Below the pieces are notes generated by a model, which saw nothing but the letters and a program-made list of their open reading frames with translations, was not told the DNA's origin and searched no databases. A program made the position numbers and the translations under genes. A stretch of 64,000 bases of DNA from Blasia pusilla. Taxonomy: Eukaryota > Marchantiophyta > Marchantiopsida > Blasiales. The stretch is taken from contig CM114274.1 in NCBI GenBank assembly GCA_050084515.1, positions 16,244,001 to 16,308,000 of the forward strand. Reading direction: 5' to 3'. Shown piece by piece: positions 45,660 through 57,720 of this stretch (its first letter is position 1; every line of letters begins with the position of its first letter).

Positions 45660-46260
45660 TAGGGTGTGACACATTCCGAGTTTAGGGTCTTGACAGCCAA
45701 TGGGCGAGGGGTAGCGGCTAAAACAGCGGCAATCCTCCCTCCACCCACCACCGCTATCCGATCTGCGGATTCGCAGACAAGATCGATGAACAGCTACGTC
45801 GAGCTACGATTGGCGGAGAGGAGATCGCCGTCGAATGGGAGCTCGGCGAACAAGTCCCGTCCAATGGGGTTTTGACAGGCGAGCGGCCAGAGGGGCCAGC
45901 ATATCCGGAGAGACAACGTGCGCTCACTTCGAACACGAGAAGATGTCGCTACTGCAGCGACGGTCGCGATCGCCCGCAGCCGCTACCGGGATCGGGATCG
46001 GGTCGGCTGCAAGTATCGGGAGGCCGCCGCCCGACCCCTTTCTGTTCCCCAACCAATAATTCATTCATTCCTATGCGGTGCTGTCCTCCGACGGTCCGAC
46101 CTCTACCACGTCATCCAACCAAACCAACCCAAACCAAGTAGGTTTGGGACTGGCCCTACTGGGTGGGACCTAATTCAAAATTCGGTAGTACGTGTCAACG
46201 AGAGGGACGCGTTGCTTGTCCAAATCCGTGAGGTATTTCTTTCCCGGGAAAGATTAAGCT
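45660..46260. other. GC-rich island, no gene identified
   Basis: Base composition changes sharply from the AT-rich surroundings. Several frames are open for 60-115 codons on the plus strand but none has recognisable motifs or a clear splice chain. It could be a promoter or first exon of a lost gene. Confidence 0.3.
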
Positions 46261-47640
46261 ATCCGTGACGGTCATGTTCTGTGATATTATTAATTACCTT
46301 GTTACTAGCGGTCAGATCTGAAATAGTTCAATCGTGAAACTTCTAAAACAATTGACGGACTTCATTAATCCTATAATAATAACTAGTTGGCCTCCATGTT
46401 ATTGGAGGGTGATATTCAAATTTTAAAATGTATTGGTTTTAAATTTTTTATGGTCTTTTTTAATTGAATTCCCTCCGTAGAGTGATATGGGTCCAACATC
46501 GTTAGAACCCTTAAAAGATGGGTGTCACCGTTGAGGTCGTTGGGTGAAATTTATGAAAAGTTCTTGATTTGATTGCTTTCCATGTCCTCGAAATAATCTG
46601 TGCATCCATGAGGGGTGTCATCTCACTCTATGGATAGATGGAGTAAAACTAATGATGGAAGAAGTCAAAGTAAAAAAAAAGCTGAATTTTCAGTAGGGAA
46701 ACCTCACTTGCCACATATGGGAAGATGGGGACCATCCTTATACCTATGAAGATTTTCTAAATCTTAATAGATGTAATTTATATAATATCAATCTAGGATT
46801 CTTCTTGACTTTCGAAGAACCGCCTTCTCCACAAGTAGAAAATTTGGAGACTGTGATTAGTACATGGAAAAAGCACGGATATGAGTTTGAGGGGGAATCA
46901 AATAACACCCTTAGTGGACACAAATAACACACAACACGAATTTCTTGAAAGTGAAGTTTTCACGGAATTTGGGAATTTAGTGTTTAACTCATATCGGTCG
47001 GTAGACTACTTTGGAACAATACTAATTATTTTGGGGTATATCTATCTATAAGTTAAGTTGAAATAATGGACACCCTCCACAATCTAAATCGTGTAATCTT
47101 CACTAGTAAGGAAGGTGTCCTTATTTCATAATTCTCTCTTTATCAATCTTTTCGTACGACCCACAATTAAGGTGACCAAAAATATTTTTGAGAGAAATAG
47201 AATGACATCTGAAAATTTCATTCTCCAATTTAATTTTAATTTTTAAATGATCTTTCTAATTTTCTATTGGAATTTTGAAAAATATATATGAATTTTTTTA
47301 TCACGTTTAAAAGAAAAGAATTCCGCATTCATGTTAGTGCGTGTGACGATAAGATTCCTCCGAGGAGCAAACTAGATTTAGTGATAGAAAGTGTTCTTGG
47401 GCTGAAAAAGTACCTTCGCTTTGGGAATCATAGTATCATACACTTCATAAACTCCTCAAAAGTAGGAGTTCAGAAGTGCGCTCCAAAGAGGAGGATGTGG
47501 GGCCAGTCATTCTTTCTCCGAATGGGACGACTCTTTGAAGTACGGATTTTTTTTTCTTTTCGGTGATTCTTACACATAGAAAGAAATTGGATAAGGAAAA
47601 TAAAAAATGGTCCCATTTCGACTAGGAAAAGAAGACCCTT
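46261..47640. other. AT-rich spacer
   Basis: No gene, repeat array or RNA gene recognised. The 92-codon frame near 47288 lacks any domain I know. Confidence 0.35.
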
Positions 47641-48480
47641 ACATCTCCGGTTCCTCCGGTGCGGCTTTGCTTGCTACTGTGCGACACCGTGACCGCGGGG
47701 AGGGGGAGTAACTGCTAACCGAGTGTCGGGTCAAGGATGGCCATGTCGTCACAGTGAGTGACCAATCACGGAATACTTCGACCGTGCCGAGCGATGATCG
47801 GAGGAACCTCACGACTGGAGGGGGGGTTTTTTGGACCTTTGGAGTCCGCCGAAAACTTTTGGCGGCACGAACATAATGCACCCTCGGAGGACCGTTCTCA
47901 TTGGGGTATTGCTAGAAACTTCTGGATATTTGCGCGTTACCCGAAACTCTTTTATGTGTGTAGTACTGTGTACGGCGATGTCGTCGCGAAGAACGGCACT
48001 CCCATGCATAGTCCGGGGAGTTTTTTCACGAGAACCGGTACAGAACCGGTGTTCCAGAGCCCGGACCGGTAAATTTAGATTTCCAACCGGTTTTTCAGAT
48101 ACGTTTACAAAGAAATCCCCCCTAAACCTGCCAGTTTTTTCCCGACGAGTTTGGATTGAATCGGAAAATTTTGATTTTAGCCGGCTACGATTACTCGTAA
48201 CCCCGGATCTCCCCGTTCATTGCTCCCATGGGACCGGAGTCACCGGACTCGGGACAGTAGGGACTCTGGAGAGACCGGGTTTTGCTTCCCACCGTGTAAC
48301 CCGAAACATCCCGTGATCCCAGGGCAGAAGGATAACTCCTTATCGAGTGTCGCGCGGGTCATTCCGACTTCACGGAAAGCGACCAATGAGCGACTGCCCT
48401 TCTGCCCCACGCTGCTCTGCCCTGCCCTGCCCTGCCCTGCCCTGGCCGAGGTGACCGTGCGACTGCCGGTCTTTAGGGGG
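47641..48480. other. GC-rich spacer with CCGG motifs and a CTGCC microsatellite
   Basis: Sequence with repeated ACCGG and CCGGACCGGT words around 48040-48090 and a short (TGCCC)n run at 48418-48442. Frames are open in several phases without known motifs. I do not see a gene. Confidence 0.35.
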
Positions 48481-49677
48481 ACTGACTGAGATAGTTAGTT
48501 AGCGAGAGTCGCGGACCGACTGAGAGTTGGGAGAGTTGGGAACAGGCGAGTAGTTTGTGGTGTTGTTAGTCGGGGGAGGGCGGGGCTGGCGAGAGAGCCG
48601 TGAGGCGCTCCTATAATTCCAGAGTCCGGACTTCGGAGGCATATGACGAGGAGGCAGCGTCACCGGCTAGAGCAAGCCGCTGGGAGAGCGGGAAACGTAG
48701 ACACAGCAACGGCAGGTTCGTTTGGTTAAGTCTCGGAGGATTGAGCAAAATTTACCTCGGCTTGGCTTCAGTCCGCTTCGGGGCTGTGTCTCGGTGGACG
48801 GCGGAAGGAGCTAGGTGTGGCGTGATGTGTTGTGCTGTTGTGGACGCTCATTCGTTTCAGAGCAAGCCGAAAACAGCATGCTGCTCCTCCTGTCGTATGG
48901 CGCGAGAGGTCGGCACATCTCACGAGACGACGCGCGAGGGAATGCGGACGCGCTTTTAGCTTTACAAACATACGCATTTCGCTCGAGTCTTTGACGTATT
49001 CTGGAGCTACACTGTTACAGGCTCTCCTCGAACCGACCTCTCACTGTCCGAGTGCTCATTTATCGAGTCCCCACCCCGTGTGTGGGTAGTTCCTACTAGT
49101 AACATGCAGCTCCCGCTACGAGAATGCATTGTGTACTGTAAGCATCGTTCTCTCGAGATGCTCGATGGTGGGATAGAACTTCGTCGGGCAGCTACCGAGT
49201 CAGCTGTGAAGTAGCGTCTGTATGACGTAACTTCCTAGCTTCATTTCACACCCTCGCACCCGTCCGAGGCGAGCCGGTTCTTGCGAGAGCTTCGAACGTT
49301 TCGCACCCCTGTCTACATCGCAGATGTGTTACCACGCAATGTTCAAGCTCTGTTTTAAAACTTGGAAGCATGCGAACTTGCCGACGAAGAACCAGTCCCA
49401 CGAATCCCCATTGCATTCCATTCGACAGGAGGGAGCAAACTGAAACCAGTGTGCGGCCATTTTCCCACGAAAGGGAGGAAATGAATCACGTACGAGAGAA
49501 GATGGTGGTGGGTGGAGAAAAGATGGATAGATTCTACGAAGAGAACAAAAAACTAATTCATTTCAACATAAACGAGAATCAACTGCACCGGGATCACACA
49601 GACATCAAACATCGGCGAACGGGAAACAAGTCTGCACAATCGAAATAAGGCGCTGGACACGAACAACTCGCAGACAA

Positions 49678-49910
49678 GAGGATTTCGATTCTCCACTGGT
49701 GAATCGAAATCCTCACTCGTGCTTTGGAACAAGCGAAACGAGTGCCTGAGACCATTGTACAGCGGACAGAAATGACCGTCCCCGGCGCGATCGACGAAGT
49801 ACTTGTGAATCGAAATCTTTACTCATGCTTTGGAACAAACGAAACAAGTACCTGAGAGACATTTGTACAGCGGACAAAAATGACGACCGCGACCGTTCAC
49901 GGCGAAATGC
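49678..49910. repeat. 106-bp tandem duplication beginning with a perfect hairpin
   Basis: Units starting at 49699 and 49805 share GTGAATCGAAATC, the CTTTGGAACAA.CGAAAC block and TTGTACAGCGGACA. The first unit is preceded by the reverse complement of its own start, giving 14-bp perfect arms at 49678-49691 and 49701-49714. Confidence 0.85.
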
Positions 49911-50494
49911 TCACCTGGAAGAAACTGATCCCCTTGGGTTGAAATAGGTGTAGGAGGAGAAAAACTAGCTGTATTGGGTATAACGTAACAACTGTCCCTA
50001 CGTATCTGCAGAAATGGGACACTCCTGGAGAGGAGTCAGGAAAGCGCCGGCTTCCAGAACCTTGCGCTCAAACACCCAAATACCCTTCAAGAGAAGTATG
50101 TAATGACAACTCACTCGCAAGGGCAACTGCGTTAAAAAGGAACCGTGGATATAAAAAAAATTTGAGACGGACGCGATTGCAGAGCAGACTGTGCCGTTGT
50201 GCAGCTCAAGGCTGGGCGATCCTCAGCTGGACCGAGGGCCAGCTGCTTTCGACCCGTGGTAATCCGGTAAGCATGAGTCGCCTTGCCAGCAGTCGGAACC
50301 CGATCCCGATCGCGCGCTCCGATGGATATCGAACTACTCTAAATACACCCCCGTCTGACTCGTTCTAAGATGTTTTCTATGTCCCCTCTAATTCTGAGGC
50401 TTCACTACTCAAATTTCGATCCCATATGTCCGGGGGGAAAAACTTTTCTTGAGGAAATTTCAGCAAATCTGGGGTGGACAGCTCGCCCACCTCA

Positions 50495-50541
50495 CTTCAC
50501 TTCACTAAGTTCACTTCACGAGGGAGGGAGGGAGGGAGGGA
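50495..50541. repeat. CACTT and GGGA microsatellites
   Basis: A (CACTT)n-like stretch at 50495-50518 is followed by five GAGG units. Confidence 0.85.
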
Positions 50542-50751
50542 AGGGGAGAGCGAGAGCTTCCGTACGAAGTGATTCCACCAGCGCGAGCGGGTGGAAATTC
50601 TCTGATCGAGGTTGCACTTGCATCATCTCAGTCCGATGGTCGGACTGCAGCAAGCAGCCTCTCTCGCACACCGTGCACGGGCTATGTAAAAGAGTCGTGA
50701 ACAAGTTGGTTCACGGGCTGGTCGGCCCCATTGGGAGGAGCGGACGTTTCC

Positions 50752-51999
50752 TCAGTCATTCACGAGAGACCTTTTGACGAAGCGGCCCTTCATTCGTGGT
50801 CGACGCTCGGCGTTCAGCTTGCGCACCTCATATCGGATTTTCTTCGAGAAGAGCCGTGTGCGTCGCTTCTCCCGGTATCGCATCACTCGGGCCTCCCTGG
50901 CGATTCCAGCATTGCCGTTGTCCTCGCCGTAGCTCAAGAGGGGAACCTGACCGCTTTGATCACCGCACAGGTCGGGAACAAGACCGATGCTGAGATTCAG
51001 CTCGGCATCGGAACCCGCATCATCCGGAACGATTTGCGGATTGCATGCTTCTGTCCACAAGGTGCCTCGGTCGGACCAAGCGCTCAAGACGTCGGCATAG
51101 TCCAATTTCAAGCACGGAACTTGGCGCAATTCCTCCTCACTCAAAACCTTGGACTCCTCTCCCACGATTTTCAGCATCCTACTTTTCGCGAAGTGCTTGA
51201 TGTCCTCCACTTCGCCCAAACCACTACCACCTACGCCCATGGATGCAGATACTGAGCTGTAGTCGCAATCAGAGGGCGACCCGCTCATGGCAACCATGTT
51301 GGTCAGGTCCGCGCAGCACTCTTCGTCGCTCGCACCTCTATCTCTCGTGAGGTCCAGCTCTCCAATTCCGCTCTCGCCCTGATCTATCTCCCCGATGATG
51401 TTGCCAATCACTCCGTCCCCGTCGCAGCAGAGGCCCTCCTCCGAATTCAAGACTTGGTTCACATCAAACTGATCGGGAACCAGGAATTGGTCCGCGTAGT
51501 CCGAATCGGTGTAGATTTTCTCCTTGCACGAAGGTTCATGGAAGGAGGATTCAAAACACCCTTGCTTGTCTTCTCCCACGATGCTCGGTTCCAGCTTGAC
51601 CTCGAACAGATGGCCCACTCCGGGCTTGGCTTGCATAGCAGGACTATCGTTGGGACCTTGAAACTGCCGCAAAATTTTGAACTTCCTCTTCAAATGTCCA
51701 CTGCCACCGCCATCTTCCGCGGGACTCCCTTCTCTCTTTTGCCGTCCCCTTATGGCGTGGGAGTCGGGAGCAAGGCGATCTCTTTTCATCGGGGCACCAT
51801 TCGGTGCGAGCCGCACACGTTCGTGACGCAAAGCCAGAGCATTGGCACCGTGCACCGAACCATCGCAACTCTCGCACAGATATGCTTCGTCCGCAGCACA
51901 AAACCAACGCGCGCGCTCGCGACCGCAAGCGTCGCAAGGCCGTACGGCTCGGCCTGCCATAGCCATAGCCGTCGCCTTACTCAGTGCTTTATTGATCAT
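50752..51999 (-). CDS. COL: CONSTANS-like protein, one B-box plus CCT domain
   Basis: Nuclear transcription factor of the single-B-box COL class (the Arabidopsis COL6/7/8/16 group). One intact frame encodes 415 residues. The B-box is at residues 22-62: C22, C25, C34, D37, C42, C45, H50 and H59, with [18 protein letters not shown] close to the group consensus. A conserved middle motif reads [16 protein letters not shown]. The CCT domain at about 368-410 ([20 protein letters not shown] and onward) has the nuclear-import and NF-Y/DNA-binding helix. I chose the Met at 51999 because MINKALSKA aligns with the group N-terminus; an ATG 23 codons upstream (52068) is possible. Relatives commonly have an intron; none is needed here. 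It likely acts in light or developmental signalling. Confidence 0.93.
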   Translation of the reverse strand: MINKALSKATAMAMAGRAVRPCDACGRERARWFCAADEAYLCESCDGSVHGANALALRHERVRLAPNGAPMKRDRLAPDSHAIRGRQKREGSPAEDGGGSGHLKRKFKILRQFQGPNDSPAMQAKPGVGHLFEVKLEPSIVGEDKQGCFESSFHEPSCKEKIYTDSDYADQFLVPDQFDVNQVLNSEEGLCCDGDGVIGNIIGEIDQGESGIGELDLTRDRGASDEECCADLTNMVAMSGSPSDCDYSSVSASMGVGGSGLGEVEDIKHFAKSRMLKIVGEESKVLSEEELRQVPCLKLDYADVLSAWSDRGTLWTEACNPQIVPDDAGSDAELNLSIGLVPDLCGDQSGQVPLLSYGEDNGNAGIAREARVMRYREKRRTRLFSKKIRYEVRKLNAERRPRMKGRFVKRSLVND

Positions 52000-53369
52000 A
52001 CCTCCTCTCGATTTCAATATCTCTCGTCGATCGCCGTGCACCAGCTCGTTTTTTCCCTCCTCACGCACACGTCCGGAAACTCGTCACGAACTCCCCACGG
52101 CAGCGATGCGCATCTTCACCCAGTCGGGCGCACATACTGCTCCTCATCCGCGTCCCTCCTTCTCACTACCCGAATCTACCCTCGCACCATCGAGCAGGTA
52201 TGAAGCACTGCTCTCAACACCGCGAGCTTCTGAACCCAATTCTGCACAGTCTTGTTTCGGGCGAGCGTTCTTCTTTTCTTCTTCCCCCTCCCCTTCCCTT
52301 CATGTTGCGCTTCGTTCCCGTCTGGATCCGAATGCAGATGAGATGGACACCCCCCAAGCGCCGACGTGGCGGGACGTGACTGGGGCTCTCGGGTATTTTA
52401 AGACTATGTTGGATTTCCCAAATTTCAAGTGGATGACTTCGTTTTATTTTAGTTCCGCATGACATGGGTGTTACGACCGGCGCTTTAGTCTTACTCGTTC
52501 TCCAGTACGTGAAAACTTCGCTTCCCAGATTCGCCCCGTCTCGAGAGTTTTCCCGAGCGCGCCGGCGACGAACGACCGTTGCTCTTTCCGAGGGGGTCCC
52601 CTGGCGCTACGACGTCTGGCCTCCATCGCAACTCCAACGTTCTTTTCTCGCCTCTCCTAAGTAAGCGGCAGTTTACGCCGGCCACGCGCTTGCCTGGACC
52701 CTCTAAAGGTGGTGCCACCAGTAAGTAGTAATGGAGAAAAAACGAGCTGAGTTGGCACTGAGCGTCGACTGTCCTTCCGTGCGCTTTGCTGATTTGCGCC
52801 GCTGAATCGTGTAAAATCGTAGAGCACTAATTCCGCTTGTCCTAATGGTTCGTTGTGTTGTCATGGGGTTGGAAGCCTTAGGAGGGGCGGGTTTGCTATC
52901 CCATCACCGGTTTAGCATGAAGGAGCGAATCCCCAACGGTACCACGGGTTCGGAGTCTCGGACGGCGGGGCGTCGGAAAGCAGCTTGTTTCTTTTTCTTC
53001 TCTCACTTACTTGTTTTGTTTCTATCTAAATACGAAATAGATCCCCCGGCGGGCCCACCATTGGTTCAGCGCCGTGTGAGAGCGTAGTAATTCGTGTGAT
53101 GAATTAGTTTTGTTCTGTTTATTAATGTGTAGGAATTCAAATTTGTGTTTCTTAATTCTCAAAATAATATCTGTATTTACAATTGCTTTCCTTATTATTA
53201 TTATTAGATAATTGACTTGTACTTTTCAACACTTGTAGCTATCATAAAGGACCCGATCCCATGGGGCTGGCTCCATGCCTAGTCATCGCGACCTTTGTAA
53301 AGCCCTACGTTATTTTCTTCTAGTCGGTTCTTGATGGGTACAACAAAGTCACACATATTTGCGCCATAT
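52000..53369 (-). promoter_or_regulatory. Upstream region of the COL gene
   Basis: 5' flank on the minus strand. Two ACGT cores (GACGTGGC and GACGTGAC) lie side by side at 52364-52380, the kind of site bound by bZIP factors such as HY5. This fits a light-linked gene but is inference. From about 53090 the DNA turns AT-rich with no further feature. Confidence 0.35.
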
Positions 53370-53377
53370 GTTCTATC
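53370..53377 (+). repeat. Target-site duplication, left copy (GTTCTATC)
   Basis: Eight bases repeated exactly at 58142-58149, at the two outer edges of the hAT element. Eight is the expected length for hAT elements. Confidence 0.92.
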
Positions 53378-53744
53378 CAGGGTCCGGGGAGGTTTTTGCC
53401 GGAAACCCGCTGGTTGCCGGAAAACCTTAAAGTAGGACGGTTCTAGGGAAATGTTAATCGGCCAAAAAAGGCAGCAAATTTTTCAGCCGGAAAATGTCTG
53501 ATATATTATTTTTTTCTCAATGATTATCCTTCTTTTAAAAAACTTTCCCGGCAGATTTCAAAAACTTTTCAGACAACCTCGGAAACTTTCCGGTAGCTAG
53601 AATATGAACCGGCTACAAAAAAAAATTTCCCTCTATACATTTTCCCCATTCAGATTTCTTGCTCAAGCACTTCTTACACTCACTCCATGATTTCTTCTAA
53701 TTCCATCTCCTTGGGTCCCTAAACTCTTTCCTCCCTAAACCCCA

Positions 53745-53815
53745 CATGTAATATCCTTGGCAGGAATTGAACCTGGATTGGCCTCCATCCAACCGAGAGC
53801 CAAGGATCCTACCCC
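53745..53815 (-). other. tRNA-like fragment inside the hAT element
   Basis: On the minus strand GGTTCAATTCC matches the pol III B box exactly, and a 9-bp stem (53753-53761 with 53799-53807) closes the unit like an acceptor stem. At 55 bases it is too short for a cloverleaf. It may be a tRNA-derived SINE remnant. Confidence 0.3.
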
Positions 53816-53862
53816 TTCATAATACATTGAAGATTTAGAACAAAACTTCAATGTATTATGAA
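53816..53862. repeat. Perfect 17-bp hairpin
   Basis: Arms 53816-53832 and 53846-53862 are exact reverse complements with a 13-base loop. It abuts the tRNA-like fragment and lies just after the transposase stop. Confidence 0.92.
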
Positions 53863-53894
53863 AGGGACCTCTCACATCTCTCTTTTCCCACCAA

Positions 53895-56150
53895 CTAAAC
53901 ATTTGAAATTGGGGCACTTGGAGAATCCTCTTCTACATTTGCAACTTCCAATGGAGTATCATCCTTACCTTTCACATATTTCTCTGGATTAGAATACACA
54001 TATCTGAAGTTAGCAAAATTATTCCAAAGAATTACTGATTCTACCAACAAATCCTCGTAATCAAGTATCTTACCCTCTAAAGCTATCCTGAGAACAACAT
54101 CTAAATGCTTAGTCGTCAATCGATTACGACTTTTTGTTTTGATCAAATTCTGCACAGAGAAAGCTCTCTCACAAATTGCAGTACTCACACATTGTACCCT
54201 AGCAATGTTAGCTAATACAAGCAAATTAGAGAACTTACATTGCAGAGATGGGCTCCAACTTACCATTGCCCACAAATCTCGAAAGTTTCTATCTTTCCAT
54301 TCTGTGGTGGCCATGAGCTTAAAGGATTGAAACTCAGACTTCACACTTGCTGAATTCACAAGAGGTGGTTGCAAGTGACCCCTACAAGGCGTTTCCCTTC
54401 CAAAATGTGCACAAAGATCATCCACTTCCTTGCAACCCCAACTATTCAACCCTACTAACCTTGAGGGCATATGAAGAGGATTAATTTTCATTGCACCTAT
54501 CAAACTATTATCCCTAAATCTATCATGTAAGGCTACACATACATTCTCAAAGAAAGTTCTTCCGGAAAGTTAGAGCGACTGTAAATCCTTTCCCGTACGA
54601 TCTCTCGACATTTCAATGCTATGGAACTTTTTTCCCCTAATCTCAGATTGCAGTCGTTTCAGGTATCCACCAGGAGGTCCAAAATCAGGTAAGAGATGAT
54701 AACATGTTTCTTCAGAGAATGTAGAAGCATTCAAGTCATGATTCTCCATTACAAAGTTCATTGTAATAGAGGCTATCTCAGAATTCACAATACTACCAAT
54801 AGTACTAACATCTACAAATTTTTATTGGAAAACCTTACTCAAATTAGCAAGGATAAACAATATCTTTGCCAAAAAATACAACTGATAGATCATTTCAAAT
54901 GATCTAAGCTTGTTGTACATGTTAGTAGCATTACCATCATCTTCAGAGCGGGGAATGTCCCTGAAATAGGTGAGAATAGATTCGAGGGAGTCCCACAAAG
55001 TAGTCACGGCTTGCCATCGAGACAACCAACGAATTTTATGATATCTCCTCATGACCTTCTGAGAGTCATTCAACTTCTCTTGCAAAGTTGCAAGAGCACA
55101 CTTCCTCTTTGAGGACCTTCTAAAGTATCCAGCTACAGAATTCAAGATGGAATAAATCTCTATAGATACATCTTTACAACCTGGTCCTTTGGCTGCTGTC
55201 AAAGAAGCAAGATTGGTCCTATGTGCAACACAATGTACAGAGAGCAAAAATGGGTTTGCTTTCAACTTCAACTGAGATGCTACTCCATTCTGACTACCTA
55301 CCATAGTTGAGGCTCTGTCTGATCCAAAAGCCACCATATTTGAACTGTCTAGTCCCGAGTCCTTGATCAACTCCAAAAGATTGTTAGTAATGGAATTTGA
55401 ACACTTCTCTGGACATTGCAACAATCCTAAGAACGAATTCTCAACCTGCCCTTCTAACAAGTAAGTTGCAAATACAACGAGATGGCCCGTTACTGAAATA
55501 TCAGTAGACTCATCAATCATGATCCCAAAGAAAGAAGATTGTTGAACTTTTGAAAGTGTCCTTCTATGCACTACCTGACTGATATAATAACACATATCAG
55601 CACAAGTCTTCTCATCTTGGTATAAATCTCGGGTAATTGGTGCATTCACTGAAAGTAACAACTTACACAGATTCGGGAATTTGGCAAAAGCCAATGATTC
55701 CTTGGCGATGAAGTAAGCACACTTGAACAATGTTAACAAGGCTTCGTCACAAGTCCGATTAGTAGTGGCAATGGCCTTGGCCATCGACCTGTGTCCTATA
55801 TTAGCAGCCCAAGAAAGTTTCATATGCTCAATTGATTTGCCATGATCTGTAAAGGCTGAAACCTTACAGTTTATGGCACCATCCTTTGCAAATGAATTCT
55901 TACCCTTTCCTTGTCTACAAACCTTACAAAAACTTCGACCCGATTCTGCATGAAACTCTATCCAATCAAATAAGCTATACCAGACATCCTTCCAAGCCAG
56001 TTGATTCTTCTCAATTAGAATACTGGAAGGCGTACCCGAATTCCCATTTTCCCTCCCATCTGAGGACCCTGACCGGCTCGAGTTCTCAGTAAAGTCTTGG
56101 CTTACGTCTTTGGCCAACATTTCGCTCATGGTTCGCTGTCTCTTAGCCAT
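53895..56150 (-). pseudogene. hAT transposase with two in-frame stops
   Basis: Cut-and-paste transposase. From ATG 56150 one frame runs 751 codons to the stop at 53895, broken only by TAA codons near 54822 and 54570. The N-terminus has a TTF/BED-like zinc finger (WIEFHAESGRSFCKVC with a later H), as in ZNF862/KIAA1586-type hATs. The catalytic core carries FFGIMIDESTDIS (first Asp), the CVAH region VHCVAHRTNL, and RWLSRWQAV. The C-terminal dimerisation region holds CVSTAICERAFSVQNLIKTKSRNRL, with the usual S..CERxFS motif and glutamate. VFQ followed by TAA may reflect CAA to TAA or a lost codon. With so few lesions the copy is probably young. Confidence 0.92.
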
Positions 56151-56394
56151 ATCTCAGACAATGAAGGGTTACCAAAGGTTTAGGTCTAAACAAGGTCTTG
56201 TCTTCTAGACAAGAGCAAAACTGATTCATATCAAAAGAAAGGTGGCAGCCAAGAGTCCAAGACTTAGAGCAAAAGGCCGAAGTCAGAAATTCCAAGACTC
56301 GGACCTAAATCACTTTCTGTTGCCAAACCCGAGAGCAAAGCAGACCCCGAATCAAGATAAAGAACGATAAATAGGGCCTCTGACTCGCCAAGGT

Positions 56395-56560
56395 GCCAAA
56401 CCCGAATGCAAAGTGGACTTTAATCCTAAGCCTAAACCTGTCATTTAAAGTGTAATGGACCTAAACCCCATCACGAAAGTGTAAAAACGACCTAAACCCT
56501 GTCACGAAAGTGTAAACATGAAAGTGTAAACAGCCTAAACCCTGTCACGAATGTGTAAAC
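56395..56560. repeat. Tandem repeat CCTAAACC..TCACGAAAGTGTAAA
   Basis: Four to five copies of a 30-40 base unit sharing CCTAAACCC, GTCACGAA and GTGTAAA lie before the transposase start on its upstream side. Confidence 0.8.
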
Positions 56561-57159
56561 TGAAAGCTCTAGAATAGAGAGCTCTGTCACAAAAATATAA
56601 AGCTGTAACATAAGATGTGGCGGTCATACAAATTTGGTGAGAGAGAGAGAGAGATCACGAACTCTAACTTGAGCAAAGCTGGCCGAAATCAACGGATGCT
56701 CGACATACACTCAAGAGAGCCTCCAGTCACAAAATGTAAAGTTGCAAGGCCTCGTCTGCTCACATGGACAAGAGTGGGGGCGTGGTCGCGTGAGGTCTTT
56801 CCTTCGCGCTAACGATGGAGCTGCGGAGCACCAATAGTATCCGGCTCATCCAAGTAATGCAAAGGTTCAAACAAAGAAGAAGGGATGGTAATGCTACAGG
56901 ATTGCAGAGTCCGCCTAGCAGGGCTACGGTACAACGGCTGCGCGCACCACGATACGGAGGGAGTGGCGATTCTGGTGAAAGCAGCCCAACACAGGAAGAA
57001 CTTTACGAATTACCGCATGGGACACGAGAGTCTGGACAGGTGCAAAGCAGTGCAAGACAGGTGCAGAAAAGCAAATCACGATGGAGTCGCTCGACAGGTG
57101 CAAAAAAGCTAATCACGCTCGAGTCGCTCGACCCGCTCGAAGGTGCAGTTGATTACACC

Positions 57160-57720
57160 GAGTCCTGCACTCGAGTCGGAGTTCGAGCAACTTTGGAAGT
57201 TCGCGCATTCGGGGAATGGACCCCCTGCAATGGCAACAGCAAGCCCTCGGAGTCTCGAACGAGTCGGACGGTCTGGGAGTCTGCACTCTAGAGTCTGGAG
57301 TTCGAGCAACTTCGCAACTTCGCAACTTCGCGACTTCGCGCCTTCGGGGATTCGGGGAATGGACCAACTCTAGATGCAGCTGCAAGCCCTCGGAGTCTCA
57401 GACGAGTCGGACGGTCTGGGAGTCTGCACTCTGGAGTCTGGAGTTCGAGCAACTTCGCAACTTCGCGACTTCGCGCCTTCGGGGATTCGGGGAATGGACC
57501 AACTCTGGATGCAGCTGCAAGCCCTCGGAGTCTCGAACGAGTCGGATGGTCTGGGAGTCTGCACTCTGGAGTCTGGATTGTGGAGTTCGGGCAAATTCGG
57601 AAGCTCGCGCCTTCGGAGATTCGGGGAATGGAGCGGCGTTGGAGCCCCTGCAGCGGCATCAGCAAGCCCTCGGAGTCTCGGACGAGTCGGACCGACTCGG
57701 ACGCAGGGTCTGGGAGTCTC
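57160..57720. repeat. About 140-bp minisatellite, four copies
   Basis: The word AAGCCCTCGGAGTCTC starts at 57241, 57383, 57519 and 57664, giving periods of 142, 136 and 145 bases. Each unit includes GTCTGGGAGTCTGCACTC and the ACTTCGC run. Frames of over 200 codons across it are a product of the repeat. It lies within the hAT element. Confidence 0.9.

Larger units (their letters stand above)
48481..50751. other. Downstream flank of the CONSTANS-like gene
   Basis: The minus-strand 3' UTR of the CONSTANS-like gene should lie in its right-hand part. Otherwise I find a tandem GGGAGAGTTG pair near 48527, a 106-base tandem duplication with a hairpin (49678-49910), and a GAGG run at 50519-50541. Short open frames here have no recognised motifs. 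Confidence 0.35.

Noticed and set aside
50731-51255. 174-codon plus-strand frame
   Set aside because: Antisense to the COL coding sequence; no motif.
51454-52462. 206- and 249-codon plus-strand frames
   Set aside because: Antisense to the B-box half of the COL gene and its upstream region.
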